From the NCBI GenBank assembly GCA_048499435.1, contig JASNZW010000001.1, positions 434,001 to 498,000 of the forward strand: a DNA stretch of 64,000 bases, given 5' to 3'. This document shows, piece after piece, positions 1-9,616 of this stretch. The position numbers and the translations under genes are program-made. Source of the stretch: DAOTWC01 sp048499435. GTDB lineage: Bacteria > Chloroflexota > Anaerolineae > Aggregatilineales > Phototrophicaceae. Under the pieces are notes generated by a model. The model made no database searches, had not been told where the DNA came from, and worked only from the letters and a program-made list of their open reading frames with translations. Position 1 is the stretch's first letter; every line of letters begins with the position of its first letter.

Positions 1-3000
1 CTGCTCTTCGTTGTTTTTCTCCCAGTATCCGCGCTCAATGTCGAGCACGAAACCAAACTGGCGCTTTTGCTTGCGACGTGCCCATCCCAGATTAATTCGC
101 CACAGTGAGGCGGTCTGAGCATAAGTGAGCGTCGCCAGATGCTCAGAATCGGGATTGGTGAGGACGCGGGCTGTTTGTGCTTCGAGTCGTCCATTCTTTT
201 CAGCAAACCTTACCCCGGAGCGAAGGTCATAGCCCAACCGTAGACGCTCCTCCTCGTCAGCATTGATGCGATCCCGACGGCGCGTCACTACGTTTTGCAT
301 TTTCAACATGGGTTGAGGCAGGGCGGTTTCCAGTGGTTTACCGCAGCGTTGGCATAAATCATATGAGTCTTCGCCTCGCAGTGGGTGGAGGTATCCACAA
401 TGAATACACTGCTTGAGGCGAAGCGTGAGAATGTCTTCATCGTCTTCTCGCAAAGGGAGAATGACTTGATTGATGATGTAACGCGATCCTTCGTGGTAAA
501 CAATCGAGCGCGGACCAAATTCGGAAATCGCCAAGAAGCGTGGGCGAGAGAGGAAGTTTTCTTCCTTTGAGCGTCGTCCCGGAATGTAAGCTGACACTGG
601 AAGGCGAGGGAAACTGTAACCAGGCAAGAAACCTTCTGTGGCAAAATAGCGGTAACTATAGAAGTCTGACTGCGCTTGATTATCAATTTCTGTAAGCAGC
701 CGAAGTTGTTTTTCTGCGTCTCTTCGCAGCGTTTCGGCGGCTTTCTTGTCGCTGGCGCTCCGTGAGGCATCACGAACGATCCGCCCCTGCACTTCCGCTT
801 GCTTCAGCGCTGAACGATATAACTCACGCCACCGATCACAGGTCAGATCAAACGCTCGAACAATCGTCTTGAACGTCGCGTCCAGAAGATCGCCGGGGTT
901 TTCAACGCCATCAATCATTGACAGAAAATGTTCAGCACGGCGACGAGCATCCCTGTTTGGCTTCGCTGCTTCAGCGGATTTCAGCACATCCACTTGGAGA
1001 TCAAGCGCTGGTTCATCACCCTCTACATTCAAAATATCCTTTGGCGTTTTCCCTAAGTCAATTTCCGTTTCCGCCAGCCAAATTGAATGGAGATGGGCGC
1101 GGATCAAATCAGGATTTGTCAGGTCGATACGCGGTGGCGCAACTTGTCCAGCAACCATCAACTCCGGTCGTCGAAAGAAATACTGATCGTGAGGGCTTCG
1201 TCCTGCACAATAGGTAAAAACAAGAGCGGGCTGCCCACTTCGTCCGGCACGCCCCGAGCGTTGCGCATAGTTCGCCGGAGTTGGCGGCACATTCCTCATA
1301 TTTACGACATTGAGTTCGGCAATGTCGACGCCTAACTCCATCGTGGGAGAACAATATAAAATGGGAAGCTGCCCGGCGCGGAATCTTTTCTCTCGATCTT
1401 CCCGTTGGATGGTAGGCACCTGAGCTGTATGTTCGCGTGCTTCGAATCCCGTGAGGAATGTCCCCATCGACCGGTAGAACTCGACAAAGAATGGATTCGG
1501 GCGAGCGCCATCTTTCGGCGGACGAGGTACACGAACTGGGTCGTGGAATGCCCGTTCGCCCGTTCCGGCAAACCAAAGCATTGCCCCGGCATTGAGTTGA
1601 TAGCCGGGGACATCTTCTCGATCTTTTGGCTCTACAACTACCTCAACCAATCCAGCGACTTTCAGCGCCTCGAAAAGCTGCTGGATTAGCACATTGGTGT
1701 CTTCAATACTGAGTTTGTCAGCGAGATCTGGGAACGTTCCTGAGCGCCGCAAAAATGCTCCAAACCGTCCTCTGGCAGATAGGTATCGATGCCCCTGAGA
1801 GTCATCCTTGCCTGATGCACGGGGAAACGCTATCGATGCAAATTGCATTTGCTCGTCTTCATCGATAGCCCAAGGTTCCCGAAGTCTTTGATAGCTGACT
1901 TGCTTGATGCGGTCTTGGAGTACAGGATCGAGATACACCACCTTGAGCGCAAGATCACGTCGTAGGGTATCCAAGAGAACCTTCGCAATATATGCGCGCG
2001 TTTGGGGCGTAGCAGAAGTTAGGGCAGTCGTTGTGACGCCCCAAACATCCTCCGCCTCACAAACGTCCTTAAGCCCTTCATATTCGATTCGCAGCAAGCC
2101 GCATTGTTCGAGGTTAGGGAGCGCAACGCGCCAGCCACGTCGCAAGTCTCGATATACACGATAACCAAGCACGTCTTGAAGTGCTTTTTGGGTTTCAGTG
2201 AGGGCTTGAAATCGAACGCTCGGTTCACTGGCATACTGATCGATTCGCAAGTTCAGCGCGTCAAAAACCGCTCTGGACACTTCGTCGTGACGCAATCCAC
2301 GCTCCCCAACTGCGTCTACGGCTCGAAAGAGTGCCCCACGCAAGAGCGCAACTTCGATGAAATCATTGAAGTGCCCTGCCTGTAGCGAAGCATCTTGACG
2401 GTTGTCGGTGAAACTGAGTAATTTATGGGCTTCAGGAGCCAAATCACTCATGTGTAACGTCTGTACCGTAGACAAACTGAGGATGGTCGTAGCGCTGCTT
2501 CGCCCCTCAGAGCTAAGCAGTGCTAACTTGCTGAACTCGCCTTGCCGGGGAGCGTAAGTTACTCCACAGTTCAAGCAGAACTGAAAGGGAGCGGGGATGT
2601 AGTAACATTCCTGCCCATCGTGGCTGATCTGCCCCTGTGTCGAAACCTCAAGACGACGAGGCATCCGGTCTCTGTAATAGCGTTTTAGCCGCGTGTCACC
2701 GCCACGATCTTCAAGCCAGTCTTCTGGCAGACGATCTACAATTTCGTCAAATTCCTCTGACCAAGGATTATTGGATCCAACATACAGGTAGCCTACTTCA
2801 CTCTCTTCATCGTCCTGCTGATCACCAAAATCACGCGGCAAAAGCTGGCGTTCGTGGTGAGATGAGGTAGTGCGACGGACGGTGTAATACTCTTGACCGC
2901 ACTCACGGCAAAAGCATAGTGGGTAAAGAAGGCGAGTACGCTCCTCACCTGGAACAAACTGCTGTCCATTCAAGGTGTAATGGCGCGTGTCTTCAGACTC

Positions 3001-4287
3001 AATCGACGCAAAAACCGTGTGTGCAGGACTGATAAATTGGTGCAACCGGAATGAAAAGGGAGGGAATCCAGTTTCAGGATTAGGTTCACATTGGTATGCA
3101 GACAGCAACCATCGTTGGATTGCCAATGCGCACGTTCCCTTATCAACTCCGATCTTATTCGCTAGCTCGGCCGCCGCTCCGTTTTCAGCGAGCAAAGGAC
3201 GGGGTGAACGACGTACCCAACGTCCATCATTCATTTCGATCCCAAATGTACTCTCAATCCAGCTAGAGAACGGATGCTGGACAAATTGGTTGTAATCCGT
3301 CGGCGCGACTGCCTTGTCACCGAGTCGCACTGTAGGCGTTATTCCGGGATAGTTGATGTCTTCTGCGGTAATTCGTTGCAGTGTTTCTACAACCACATGG
3401 TCGGGTTCAACCGTGCTGCCAAATAGCAGACTTCCAACATCAGCTACCTGCTGACGACGTTCTGAGTAGGTACCTTCAGTTGACAGCGTTGCCGAAGTTC
3501 CAATGAATTGGATCGGAGAACCGCTTTCCAATCGATCACGAACTCGCCGCATCAATAGAGCTACATCTGCCCCCTGACGACCGCGATACGTGTGCAGCTC
3601 ATCCAGAACCAAGAACCTCAATCCACGCGCTTGCTCGATCAATGCCCGCTCGTAAGGGCGTGTCATCATCAGTTCGAGCATGACGTAGTTGGTGAGCAGA
3701 ATGTCTGGGGGGGACTGGATTATTCGCTGGCGCTTCTCACTTTCGTCTTGTCCGGTGTAGCGCTCAAAGCTCACATGCCTATCTGCTGAATCAGTCCCTA
3801 GATATTTCTTAAGCTCTTCTTCTTGGCTATTGGCGAGAGCATTCATTGGATAAACAATGATTGCCTTTATTCCATGTCCGCTACCATACCGCAGTACATG
3901 ATCCACGATTGGCACCATGTAGGCGAGGCTTTTACCGGAGCCTGTCCCGGTCGTGAGGATGTAGTTATGCTGAGCATTAGCCGTAAGAATCGCATCGCGT
4001 TGATGTTTGTGAAATCGCAGAAGCTGCCCACCTACCCCATTCGTCTTATTGCGCCGGAAGATATGGCTGCAAGCTGGATGCAAGATCTGCTGTGCTACAA
4101 GTTCATCTACTGTGCCACCTGATTCGAAGCTTGGATTGATCTGAATCAACGGATCAGGAAAAAATCGGCCTTCTCGAACTCCTCTTTCGACTTCATCCCT
4201 AATGCGGGAGTCCTGTATTGTGATGAAGCTAGACGCATACTTTGCGTAGTCATGCTTCAGTTGATCGCGTAAGGCAAAAACATCCAT
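1..4287 (-). CDS. Large DEAD/DEAH-box helicase, MrfA/YprA-like with zinc-binding C-terminal region (3' end cut)
   Basis: The frame is open from position 4287 to the window edge (1429 codons seen), so the C-terminus is missing. Visible motifs: Walker A TTGTGSGKS at about residues 112-120, DELH box at about 229-232, the SF2 motif VI QRSGRAGR near residue 1010 preceded by SPTMELGVDI, a CxxC pair (CLNC) inserted near residue 575, and a CIHC...CQRC zinc motif near residues 1293-1312. This order (helicase core followed by a cysteine-rich DUF1998-like tail) is that of long MrfA/YprA-related helicases, several of which act in DNA repair or phage defence. A second in-frame ATG lies at 4302; 4287 was chosen because relatives I recall begin MDVFALRD. 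No recognisable defence partner lies upstream; any partner would lie left of the window. Helicase assignment is firm, the biological role is not. Confidence 0.88.
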   Translation of the reverse strand, partial: MDVFALRDQLKHDYAKYASSFITIQDSRIRDEVERGVREGRFFPDPLIQINPSFESGGTVDELVAQQILHPACSHIFRRNKTNGVGGQLLRFHKHQRDAILTANAQHNYILTTGTGSGKSLAYMVPIVDHVLRYGSGHGIKAIIVYPMNALANSQEEELKKYLGTDSADRHVSFERYTGQDESEKRQRIIQSPPDILLTNYVMLELMMTRPYERALIEQARGLRFLVLDELHTYRGRQGADVALLMRRVRDRLESGSPIQFIGTSATLSTEGTYSERRQQVADVGSLLFGSTVEPDHVVVETLQRITAEDINYPGITPTVRLGDKAVAPTDYNQFVQHPFSSWIESTFGIEMNDGRWVRRSPRPLLAENGAAAELANKIGVDKGTCALAIQRWLLSAYQCEPNPETGFPPFSFRLHQFISPAHTVFASIESEDTRHYTLNGQQFVPGEERTRLLYPLCFCRECGQEYYTVRRTTSSHHERQLLPRDFGDQQDDEESEVGYLYVGSNNPWSEEFDEIVDRLPEDWLEDRGGDTRLKRYYRDRMPRRLEVSTQGQISHDGQECYYIPAPFQFCLNCGVTYAPRQGEFSKLALLSSEGRSSATTILSLSTVQTLHMSDLAPEAHKLLSFTDNRQDASLQAGHFNDFIEVALLRGALFRAVDAVGERGLRHDEVSRAVFDALNLRIDQYASEPSVRFQALTETQKALQDVLGYRVYRDLRRGWRVALPNLEQCGLLRIEYEGLKDVCEAEDVWGVTTTALTSATPQTRAYIAKVLLDTLRRDLALKVVYLDPVLQDRIKQVSYQRLREPWAIDEDEQMQFASIAFPRASGKDDSQGHRYLSARGRFGAFLRRSGTFPDLADKLSIEDTNVLIQQLFEALKVAGLVEVVVEPKDREDVPGYQLNAGAMLWFAGTGERAFHDPVRVPRPPKDGARPNPFFVEFYRSMGTFLTGFEAREHTAQVPTIQREDREKRFRAGQLPILYCSPTMELGVDIAELNVVNMRNVPPTPANYAQRSGRAGRSGQPALVFTYCAGRSPHDQYFFRRPELMVAGQVAPPRIDLTNPDLIRAHLHSIWLAETEIDLGKTPKDILNVEGDEPALDLQVDVLKSAEAAKPNRDARRRAEHFLSMIDGVENPGDLLDATFKTIVRAFDLTCDRWRELYRSALKQAEVQGRIVRDASRSASDKKAAETLRRDAEKQLRLLTEIDNQAQSDFYSYRYFATEGFLPGYSFPRLPVSAYIPGRRSKEENFLSRPRFLAISEFGPRSIVYHEGSRYIINQVILPLREDDEDILTLRLKQCIHCGYLHPLRGEDSYDLCQRCGKPLETALPQPMLKMQNVVTRRRDRINADEEERLRLGYDLRSGVRFAEKNGRLEAQTARVLTNPDSEHLATLTYAQTASLWRINLGWARRKQKRQFGFVLDIERGYWEKNNEEQ

Positions 4288-4415
4288 TGGATTAGATAAC
4301 ATCCCAAGATAAGAACCCGTGAGGCACGGAGGTGATTACTCCAGATTGTAGAGTTTAGCTCATTCCCGATCTGACAGAAAGAAACCCCTTGTGTTTAGAG
4401 AGACTGAAGGTTCGC

Positions 4416-4451
4416 AAAATAAAAACGCGGCTGGAGTTTGCGTCCCCAGCC
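4416..4451 (-). terminator. Rho-independent terminator after the sigma-like gene
   Basis: Read on the minus strand, GGCTGG (4451-4446) pairs with CCAGCC (4434-4429) and is followed, after GCG, by a T-rich run (complement of 4416-4425). It sits 16 bases after the stop of the gene ending at 4467 and would separate it from the helicase transcript. Confidence 0.75.
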
Positions 4452-4466
4452 AAGACGATTTCACGC

Positions 4467-5399
4467 TTACGCGGCATAAGCATCCCTAAGCAGCCGCGCT
4501 GCCCGTTTCATGTATTTCGGGAAGGATGCCGGACTGTACCCGTTGTCGATTGCCGCTTGGCGGTACGTTTTTCCTTCCAACTGCGCCCGCAGCGCAACCG
4601 AAACGCATTTCGTGTGGCGGTACTGCTCAAGCAGCGCCTCGGCAGGCGCAGTATTCCCATGCTTGTACTGTTCGCGCCAGTGGTACGGCGAGGTGAAGCG
4701 TCCGTGATTGGGATGCTCGACTGGTTGCTCGAATTGCCCCGGAGGTGGGTAGGTATGCGCTTCGAGAAACACTTCCGCGAACTCATACTGGAGTTCCTGC
4801 TGGACGTACAACCCATAGCGCTGATACCAGCGCCACACGTCAGTCGTGACGATGTTCGCGGCGGCTTCTTTGCCCACCTGCGTGGTGTGGTAGTACAGCG
4901 CGACCAAGTGCTTCGTTGACGACATGTACTTGTTCGCCAGTTTGTGCATCACGCGCTCAATGTCAATCCGCATGTCGATCTCGGTCGCCCAGCCTGCCCA
5001 GCGTTCGCCCTGCTGGTGCTGTAAACCGTCGATCACATTTTCGTCTGCGGTGTCACGACGGTCACTCTTGATCAGCGCGTCGAGGCTGTCGTACTGGTTC
5101 GCTTGGTAGCGGATCGTCGAGATTTTGCAGCGTGCCAAGATGAAGAACACGGTCTGCTTCCGCGACTTCTCCGCGAGGAATTCACGCTGCTCAACGAGCG
5201 TTTCCCACAGCGCCATGAACCCGAACTGCAAGCAGTCGGACAGTTCATCTTCGAACACACCGAAGTTCTTCATCACGTTTGAGGCGTAGTGCGCGAGATC
5301 GTCGTAGATTTGCTGAAACGTCAGATCGCCTGCCCAACTGGTTGGATAAACGGCAACACGCGGATACGGGCGAATCTTGCTGCGGAACTCAGAAGTCAT
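4467..5399 (-). CDS. Sigma-70-like DNA-binding protein
   Basis: 310 aa from ATG 5399, which has GGGAG eight bases upstream; a GTG at 5408 is in frame but too close to that site. The region around residues 45-75 (EDELSDCLQFGFMALWETL) resembles sigma-70 region 2, where an acidic helix leads into a G-F/Y-x-A-L-W helix. The last ~35 residues (GKTYRQAAIDNGYSP...MKRAARLL) look like a helix-turn-helix in the place of region 4. The middle (residues ~110-270) matches nothing I recognise and is long for a sigma factor. It may be an element-encoded sigma factor or an initiation-type regulator. It has its own leader with hairpins and its own terminator, so it is probably a single-gene unit. Confidence 0.55.
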   Translation of the reverse strand: MTSEFRSKIRPYPRVAVYPTSWAGDLTFQQIYDDLAHYASNVMKNFGVFEDELSDCLQFGFMALWETLVEQREFLAEKSRKQTVFFILARCKISTIRYQANQYDSLDALIKSDRRDTADENVIDGLQHQQGERWAGWATEIDMRIDIERVMHKLANKYMSSTKHLVALYYHTTQVGKEAAANIVTTDVWRWYQRYGLYVQQELQYEFAEVFLEAHTYPPPGQFEQPVEHPNHGRFTSPYHWREQYKHGNTAPAEALLEQYRHTKCVSVALRAQLEGKTYRQAAIDNGYSPASFPKYMKRAARLLRDAYAA

Positions 5400-5493
5400 A
5401 GTGAACACTCCCTCTCAAGCTGGAATCTGCCAGCGCGTTGAGCGCAACCGCTCAAGCACGCGGGAACAGCGCAGGGAAGGAGCCTGTCAAACG

Positions 5494-5552
5494 AAAAAGC
5501 CGACCCGGTGAGGGCGGCTCTTTGTGGATTAGTTTTATAGGGTCGGCTTTTT
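5494..5552 (-). promoter_or_regulatory. Leader with mutually exclusive hairpins (attenuator-like)
   Basis: On the minus strand, about 100 bases before the sigma-like gene, AGCCGCCC can pair with GGGTCGGCT and is followed by a run of T: an intrinsic-terminator shape. The same 3' arm (GGGTCGGCTTTTT on the minus strand, 5506-5494) is also perfectly complementary over 13 bases to an upstream arm at 5552-5540 (AAAAAGCCGACCC). The two pairings exclude each other. Regulation by attenuation is inference; the arms themselves are read directly. Confidence 0.5.
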
Positions 5553-5936
5553 AGGCAGGTAGTTCGGTGGTCACGTCCCGCAGGGATGGGGGCAGCGTAC
5601 TACCTGCCGGTGTTTGAGAGGAAGGGGTCACGCGCTGTAGAGTCGCCGCGTCGGCGGTTGTGCGAGAAATCTCGCTTCTTGCACTCAAGAGCCACATTTC
5701 ATGATAAGTGTCTAGGATAGAGTTGACAAATCTCACGCATTTGAGTGATCCAAACCAATATGAACTAACCTTATACTTAGAGAGATTGCTTGTCCTCTTC
5801 CTAGCTGGGAAGCTGTTCGTTGCGGATTTTTCAACAGCATTGCAACGGCTCTTCAAATTGTCGGACACCCTCTACTTAGGGTAGGGGGAGTAATATCACT
5901 TATTCAAAAGCTATAGTGCAAGGAGTGTGAAATCAA
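5553..5936. other. Intergenic stretch, no convincing gene
   Basis: A 105-codon open frame on the minus strand (5868-5551) exists, but it has no recognisable domain, its stop overlaps the 13-base hairpin arm, and it contains palindromes such as GCGAGA-AA-TCTCGC (around 5660), so I do not call it. The plus-strand end of this stretch holds the ribosome binding site AAGGAG (about 5919-5924) of the Hsp70 gene and presumably its promoter, which I could not place. Confidence 0.4.
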
Positions 5937-7472
5937 ATGTCGCAACCACCCATCGGCATCGATCTCGGCACAACCTATTCCGCAGTTGCAAGTATTAATG
6001 ACCAAGGTAACGTCTATTTGCTTCCAAATTCCGAAGGGGGAACACTCACCCCATCGGTGGTATTTTTTGAAGCACCGGGCAAGCTTGTTGTTGGACAGGT
6101 CGCCAAAGACGCTCGTGCAGATCACCCAAGCGAAGTAATCGAATTTGTAAAACGTTCTATGGGAACGGATCGACGCTTTAAATTTCAGGGACAAGATTTT
6201 ACTCCCACTGAAATTTCTGCAATTATTCTCAAGAAACTAAAGCAGGACAGCGAAGCCGCGCTCGGAGGGATTCCAATTCAGCAAGCGGTTGTTACTTGTC
6301 CGGCATATTTTGGTGCTGAACGCCGCGACGCGACAGAAAAGGCGGCGCAGATTGCTGGCTTAGAACTTCTTGCGCTTATTAACGAACCTACAGCGGCAGC
6401 CATGGCATTTGGCATGGGAGGCGACCGTAAAGGAACTGCTCTTGTTTTCGACCTTGGAGGAGGTACTTTCGATGTCACATTGCTTAGATTTGGACCCAAT
6501 AACACGATTGATGTTCTAGTTGTTGATGGAAACCATGAGTTAGGTGGCAAAGATTTTGACGACGCCATCATCTCCATCGCAATTAAGCGTTTTGCTGATG
6601 AGCACGCCTACGATATATACAACGATCTTGAGGCACTTGGAGAACTTCGCCAAAGAGCTGAAAAAGCAAAACATGATCTGACCGCTCGTGGTTCCACGAC
6701 TATGAGCGTAACCGCTGACGGGCATAAGACGAAATTTGAATTGACACGTGAAGAATTCTCAAGCGCAATAGGTTATCACATTGAAGGAATGCGCCTTACC
6801 CTCATGAATGTCTTGGATGAAGCAGGGTTAAAGCCTAAGGACATTGATGAAGTACTAATGGTTGGGGGTTCGTCGCGCGTACCACTAGTTTATGATATGG
6901 TCGCCGCCTTCTTCGACAAGCAACCAAATACCAGTGTGCATCCTGATGAAGCGGTTGCACGTGGTGCGGCATTGTTCGCATCGCAAATGATGGCATCCAC
7001 AAAAGGGACGGTTGTAGCGCCCCAAGTACGAGAGATCGTAGAACGTTTGCCGTCGGTACGTGATATCGTACCCCATAGCATTGGGACAACAGTGCTTTGG
7101 GAAGACGATTCTACTCATAACAGTGTAATTCTCGAACGTGGCTCAAAGTTGGATACGCCTGTTCGGAAAACATACAAGACGGTTTATGACGGTCAAACAG
7201 CGGTAGAGATTGACGTTAACGAAGGTGAAGGCGACGACTTGGATTATGTCCAAAGAATCGGAGGATTTGACCTTATTCTCCCCGAACCTCGCCCCGCCGG
7301 AAGTCCTATCGATGTCGAGATCATGCTTGATAGAAGTGGTGTAATCCACGTAGCAGCAATTGACCTAAAAAGTGGTCAACCGAAGTCGATCACAATTGAT
7401 TACAGCTCAAATCTTAAGCCAGAGCAGGTCACAGCACGGACGAAGTGGTTACGTGATCAGAATGTTACCTAG
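5937..7472 (+). CDS. Hsp70/DnaK-like chaperone without C-terminal lid
   Basis: 511 aa, about 100 residues shorter than DnaK. The ATPase half is complete: phosphate loop 1 GIDLGTTYSAVA (residues 7-18), CPAYFGAERRDATEKAA, NEPTAAAMAFG, phosphate loop 2 VFDLGGGTFDVTLL, and the adenosine motif VLMVGGSSRVPLV. A substrate-binding beta domain follows (about 385-490), but the protein ends right after it (SITIDYSSNLKPEQVTARTKWLRDQ), so the helical lid is missing. AAGGAG lies 13 bases before the ATG. It is the first gene of a three-gene unit (24 and 48 base gaps), followed by two J-like proteins. The context suggests a dedicated chaperone machine rather than the housekeeping DnaK, which would sit with grpE/dnaJ. 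Substrate unknown. Confidence 0.93.
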   Translation: MSQPPIGIDLGTTYSAVASINDQGNVYLLPNSEGGTLTPSVVFFEAPGKLVVGQVAKDARADHPSEVIEFVKRSMGTDRRFKFQGQDFTPTEISAIILKKLKQDSEAALGGIPIQQAVVTCPAYFGAERRDATEKAAQIAGLELLALINEPTAAAMAFGMGGDRKGTALVFDLGGGTFDVTLLRFGPNNTIDVLVVDGNHELGGKDFDDAIISIAIKRFADEHAYDIYNDLEALGELRQRAEKAKHDLTARGSTTMSVTADGHKTKFELTREEFSSAIGYHIEGMRLTLMNVLDEAGLKPKDIDEVLMVGGSSRVPLVYDMVAAFFDKQPNTSVHPDEAVARGAALFASQMMASTKGTVVAPQVREIVERLPSVRDIVPHSIGTTVLWEDDSTHNSVILERGSKLDTPVRKTYKTVYDGQTAVEIDVNEGEGDDLDYVQRIGGFDLILPEPRPAGSPIDVEIMLDRSGVIHVAAIDLKSGQPKSITIDYSSNLKPEQVTARTKWLRDQNVT

Positions 7473-7495
7473 CTGATCGAGAGCGAGGCAACGTA

Positions 7496-9568
7496 ATGAA
7501 TAACTTCTATGAGCTGCTTGATCTTAGTGCTGCTGATAGCAGAGAAGCTATCGAGGACAGACTAAAAGAACTGGACAAGGAACTCAAGCGCCGTGTAAGA
7601 AACAAGGATGCAAAAGTACGCAACGACGCTGGGGACAAGCAGAAGCTTGTTTGGCAAGCAATGGGTAGGTTTAAGTCAGATGAGGACCGCGCTGCATACG
7701 ACAAGGAACTTGAGGCGTTTAAAAAACAATCAAAACTTGACGAACCCCTCATAGATGTTGATTTCTATGCTTTTCTTGATCTGCCGATTACAGCAACCGT
7801 TGATCAGATTCGGCAGCGGATCGAAGTGCTTGAAGCACAAGTAGACAGCCAATCCGGAGATGAACAGGCGGTTCGTCAAAACCAAGTGCTACAGGATGTA
7901 CGCACTACTCTTTTGGATATTGAGAAGCGGCGGAGATACGACGCACAACTAAACGCAAAGCGAGAGTTCCAACGTAAACGTAATCGAGAAAAGCCCGTCC
8001 CAATTATCGTTGCTGATGTGCCAGTAGATAATTGGATTGCCCTAGAATCAACACTGGATCGATTTCCTGACGAAGGTCTGTTTTTGCTACAGGATGGAGA
8101 GATCGAGGCTTGGCTCAGGTGGTCCTTAGGACAGAAACAACGCGCCGCTTGGACTCGTGACATAGCTGTCCGTTCCATAAAAAGTGATACTCCTTTCCTA
8201 GAATTTGAGGAGTTTCAGAGGCTCATCAATCCAAACCGCCCATTTGTATTGTATGGGCAAGGCGGTCATCCCAAACAAGGCAGTCCACTCCAGCTTAGCC
8301 AGATCGGTGACATAGTAACATTGGCTGATAAACATTGGGATTTATGTCGATTACGCCTAGAGTATATCCTTGATTGGATTGCAGAGTCCCCAAATGAAAC
8401 TGTGCTTGAGAAGTATCGCCAGATACCCCCAAGTAGCAATCCAGATATACAGCTTGAGCGTCTGCTGTACACTATTGATCCGCAACTTCCAACACCACAA
8501 GCGCTGATTCAAGGTGTTTCCGAGCAAACAATTGACTTCGGACTTCTGAGTAAATGGGAACACAGCGAGCACACAATCGAGATCATTCAAGCCGGACGTG
8601 GGTATCTTTTTGGTACGGTTAGAGCATCTTCCGATTGGCTGAAGCTAAGCGCGACACAATTCGCGGGTAGAAGCAGTGAATTGAGAGCCGAAGTTGTTCC
8701 ATCGAAACTCGTTGCAGAACAAGATAATCGGTGCGAGATAACGTTCAATTTTAATGATGGACGCATCCCGCCACAGGTATTGGGAGTTCTCGTAAGGCAG
8801 CGAACAGCCTGGCAAAGCATTACAAATGTTTTCAAGCGCGACAGCAAAGCAGAAAAACAAAGCGAATTCGATGCTCTTGATATAGAGGATACACAACCAC
8901 GTCGCGTAACGCAGTCGAAATCGCGCTTGGTTCCTCTCGCCGCTGTACTGGTACTGCTTGCATTGATTATTGGGGGAGTGTTTGCTCTCAGTGGGCGGAT
9001 TGATTTCAACAATCTGACACCACCTGCTGTAATTCAAGGATGGGAACGATTTGAGAGCGACTCTGTGGCGCTTCAAATGCCTGCAAATTATGGATACTTC
9101 AGTTTTGATGAAAACCTCGACAATGCTTTGAGTCAAATGTCATCGCTTGGGTCTCAATTCGAGCAAATTGCTCAAGCCATTCGGCAAAACCCCTCACTGT
9201 TTGTCCTCTGGTTGTACGACGAGACAAAGTACGGAACAACAAGCATGTCAACAGTATTGATAGGAAGAGAACCTCTACAGCAGGCAGCTGCTACTGTTGA
9301 TATGTATCTCGATGCAATGGAGTCAATGTTCTCATCTAGTCAATTTCAGATCGACTCCCGTAGTGTGGTTTCAATCGGACGCTATAATGCAGGTCGTCTT
9401 GTCGTGACGACAACTATAACAGGAAGTATGCGAGCGACAACCCTAAGCTATATCATCATCAGAAATAATACTGTGTGGTCTATTGCCTATGGGGTGAACT
9501 CAAATGACTTCGAGGAAAACCTTCCGATCTATGAACAAAGTATCCAAACATTAGAGCTACCACAGTGA
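7496..9568 (+). CDS. Membrane-anchored protein with two J-like domains lacking HPD
   Basis: 690 aa. Residues 1-80 (NNFYELLDLSAADSREAIEDRL...) and about 88-165 (DFYAFLDLPITATVDQIRQRI...RRRYDAQLNAK) each follow the J-domain pattern of FYxxLxL, helix II and a C-terminal RRxYD helix, but neither has the HPD tripeptide. A soluble middle includes an Ig-like beta region at about 345-450. One transmembrane helix lies at about 479-503 (PLAAVLVLLALIIGGVFAL), and the last ~185 residues would lie outside the cytoplasm; they resemble the small lipoprotein domains with a WERFES...LxMPxNY start that I recall from Chloroflexota, function unknown. Second gene of the Hsp70 unit. Topology (J domains inside, sensor-like domain outside) is inference. 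Confidence 0.75.
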   Translation: MNNFYELLDLSAADSREAIEDRLKELDKELKRRVRNKDAKVRNDAGDKQKLVWQAMGRFKSDEDRAAYDKELEAFKKQSKLDEPLIDVDFYAFLDLPITATVDQIRQRIEVLEAQVDSQSGDEQAVRQNQVLQDVRTTLLDIEKRRRYDAQLNAKREFQRKRNREKPVPIIVADVPVDNWIALESTLDRFPDEGLFLLQDGEIEAWLRWSLGQKQRAAWTRDIAVRSIKSDTPFLEFEEFQRLINPNRPFVLYGQGGHPKQGSPLQLSQIGDIVTLADKHWDLCRLRLEYILDWIAESPNETVLEKYRQIPPSSNPDIQLERLLYTIDPQLPTPQALIQGVSEQTIDFGLLSKWEHSEHTIEIIQAGRGYLFGTVRASSDWLKLSATQFAGRSSELRAEVVPSKLVAEQDNRCEITFNFNDGRIPPQVLGVLVRQRTAWQSITNVFKRDSKAEKQSEFDALDIEDTQPRRVTQSKSRLVPLAAVLVLLALIIGGVFALSGRIDFNNLTPPAVIQGWERFESDSVALQMPANYGYFSFDENLDNALSQMSSLGSQFEQIAQAIRQNPSLFVLWLYDETKYGTTSMSTVLIGREPLQQAAATVDMYLDAMESMFSSSQFQIDSRSVVSIGRYNAGRLVVTTTITGSMRATTLSYIIIRNNTVWSIAYGVNSNDFEENLPIYEQSIQTLELPQ

Positions 9569-9616
9569 GCGATAATCTAGAAGCGTTACCTAGCTGTCGC
9601 CAAGAAAGCAAGGATC

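Noticed and set aside
303..773. 156-codon minus-strand open frame
   Set aside because: It is an alternative frame inside the helicase gene, whose own frame carries zinc motifs here.
5551..5868. 105-codon minus-strand open frame
   Set aside because: No domain, no clear ribosome binding site, stop inside a regulatory hairpin arm and internal palindromes; treated as intergenic.
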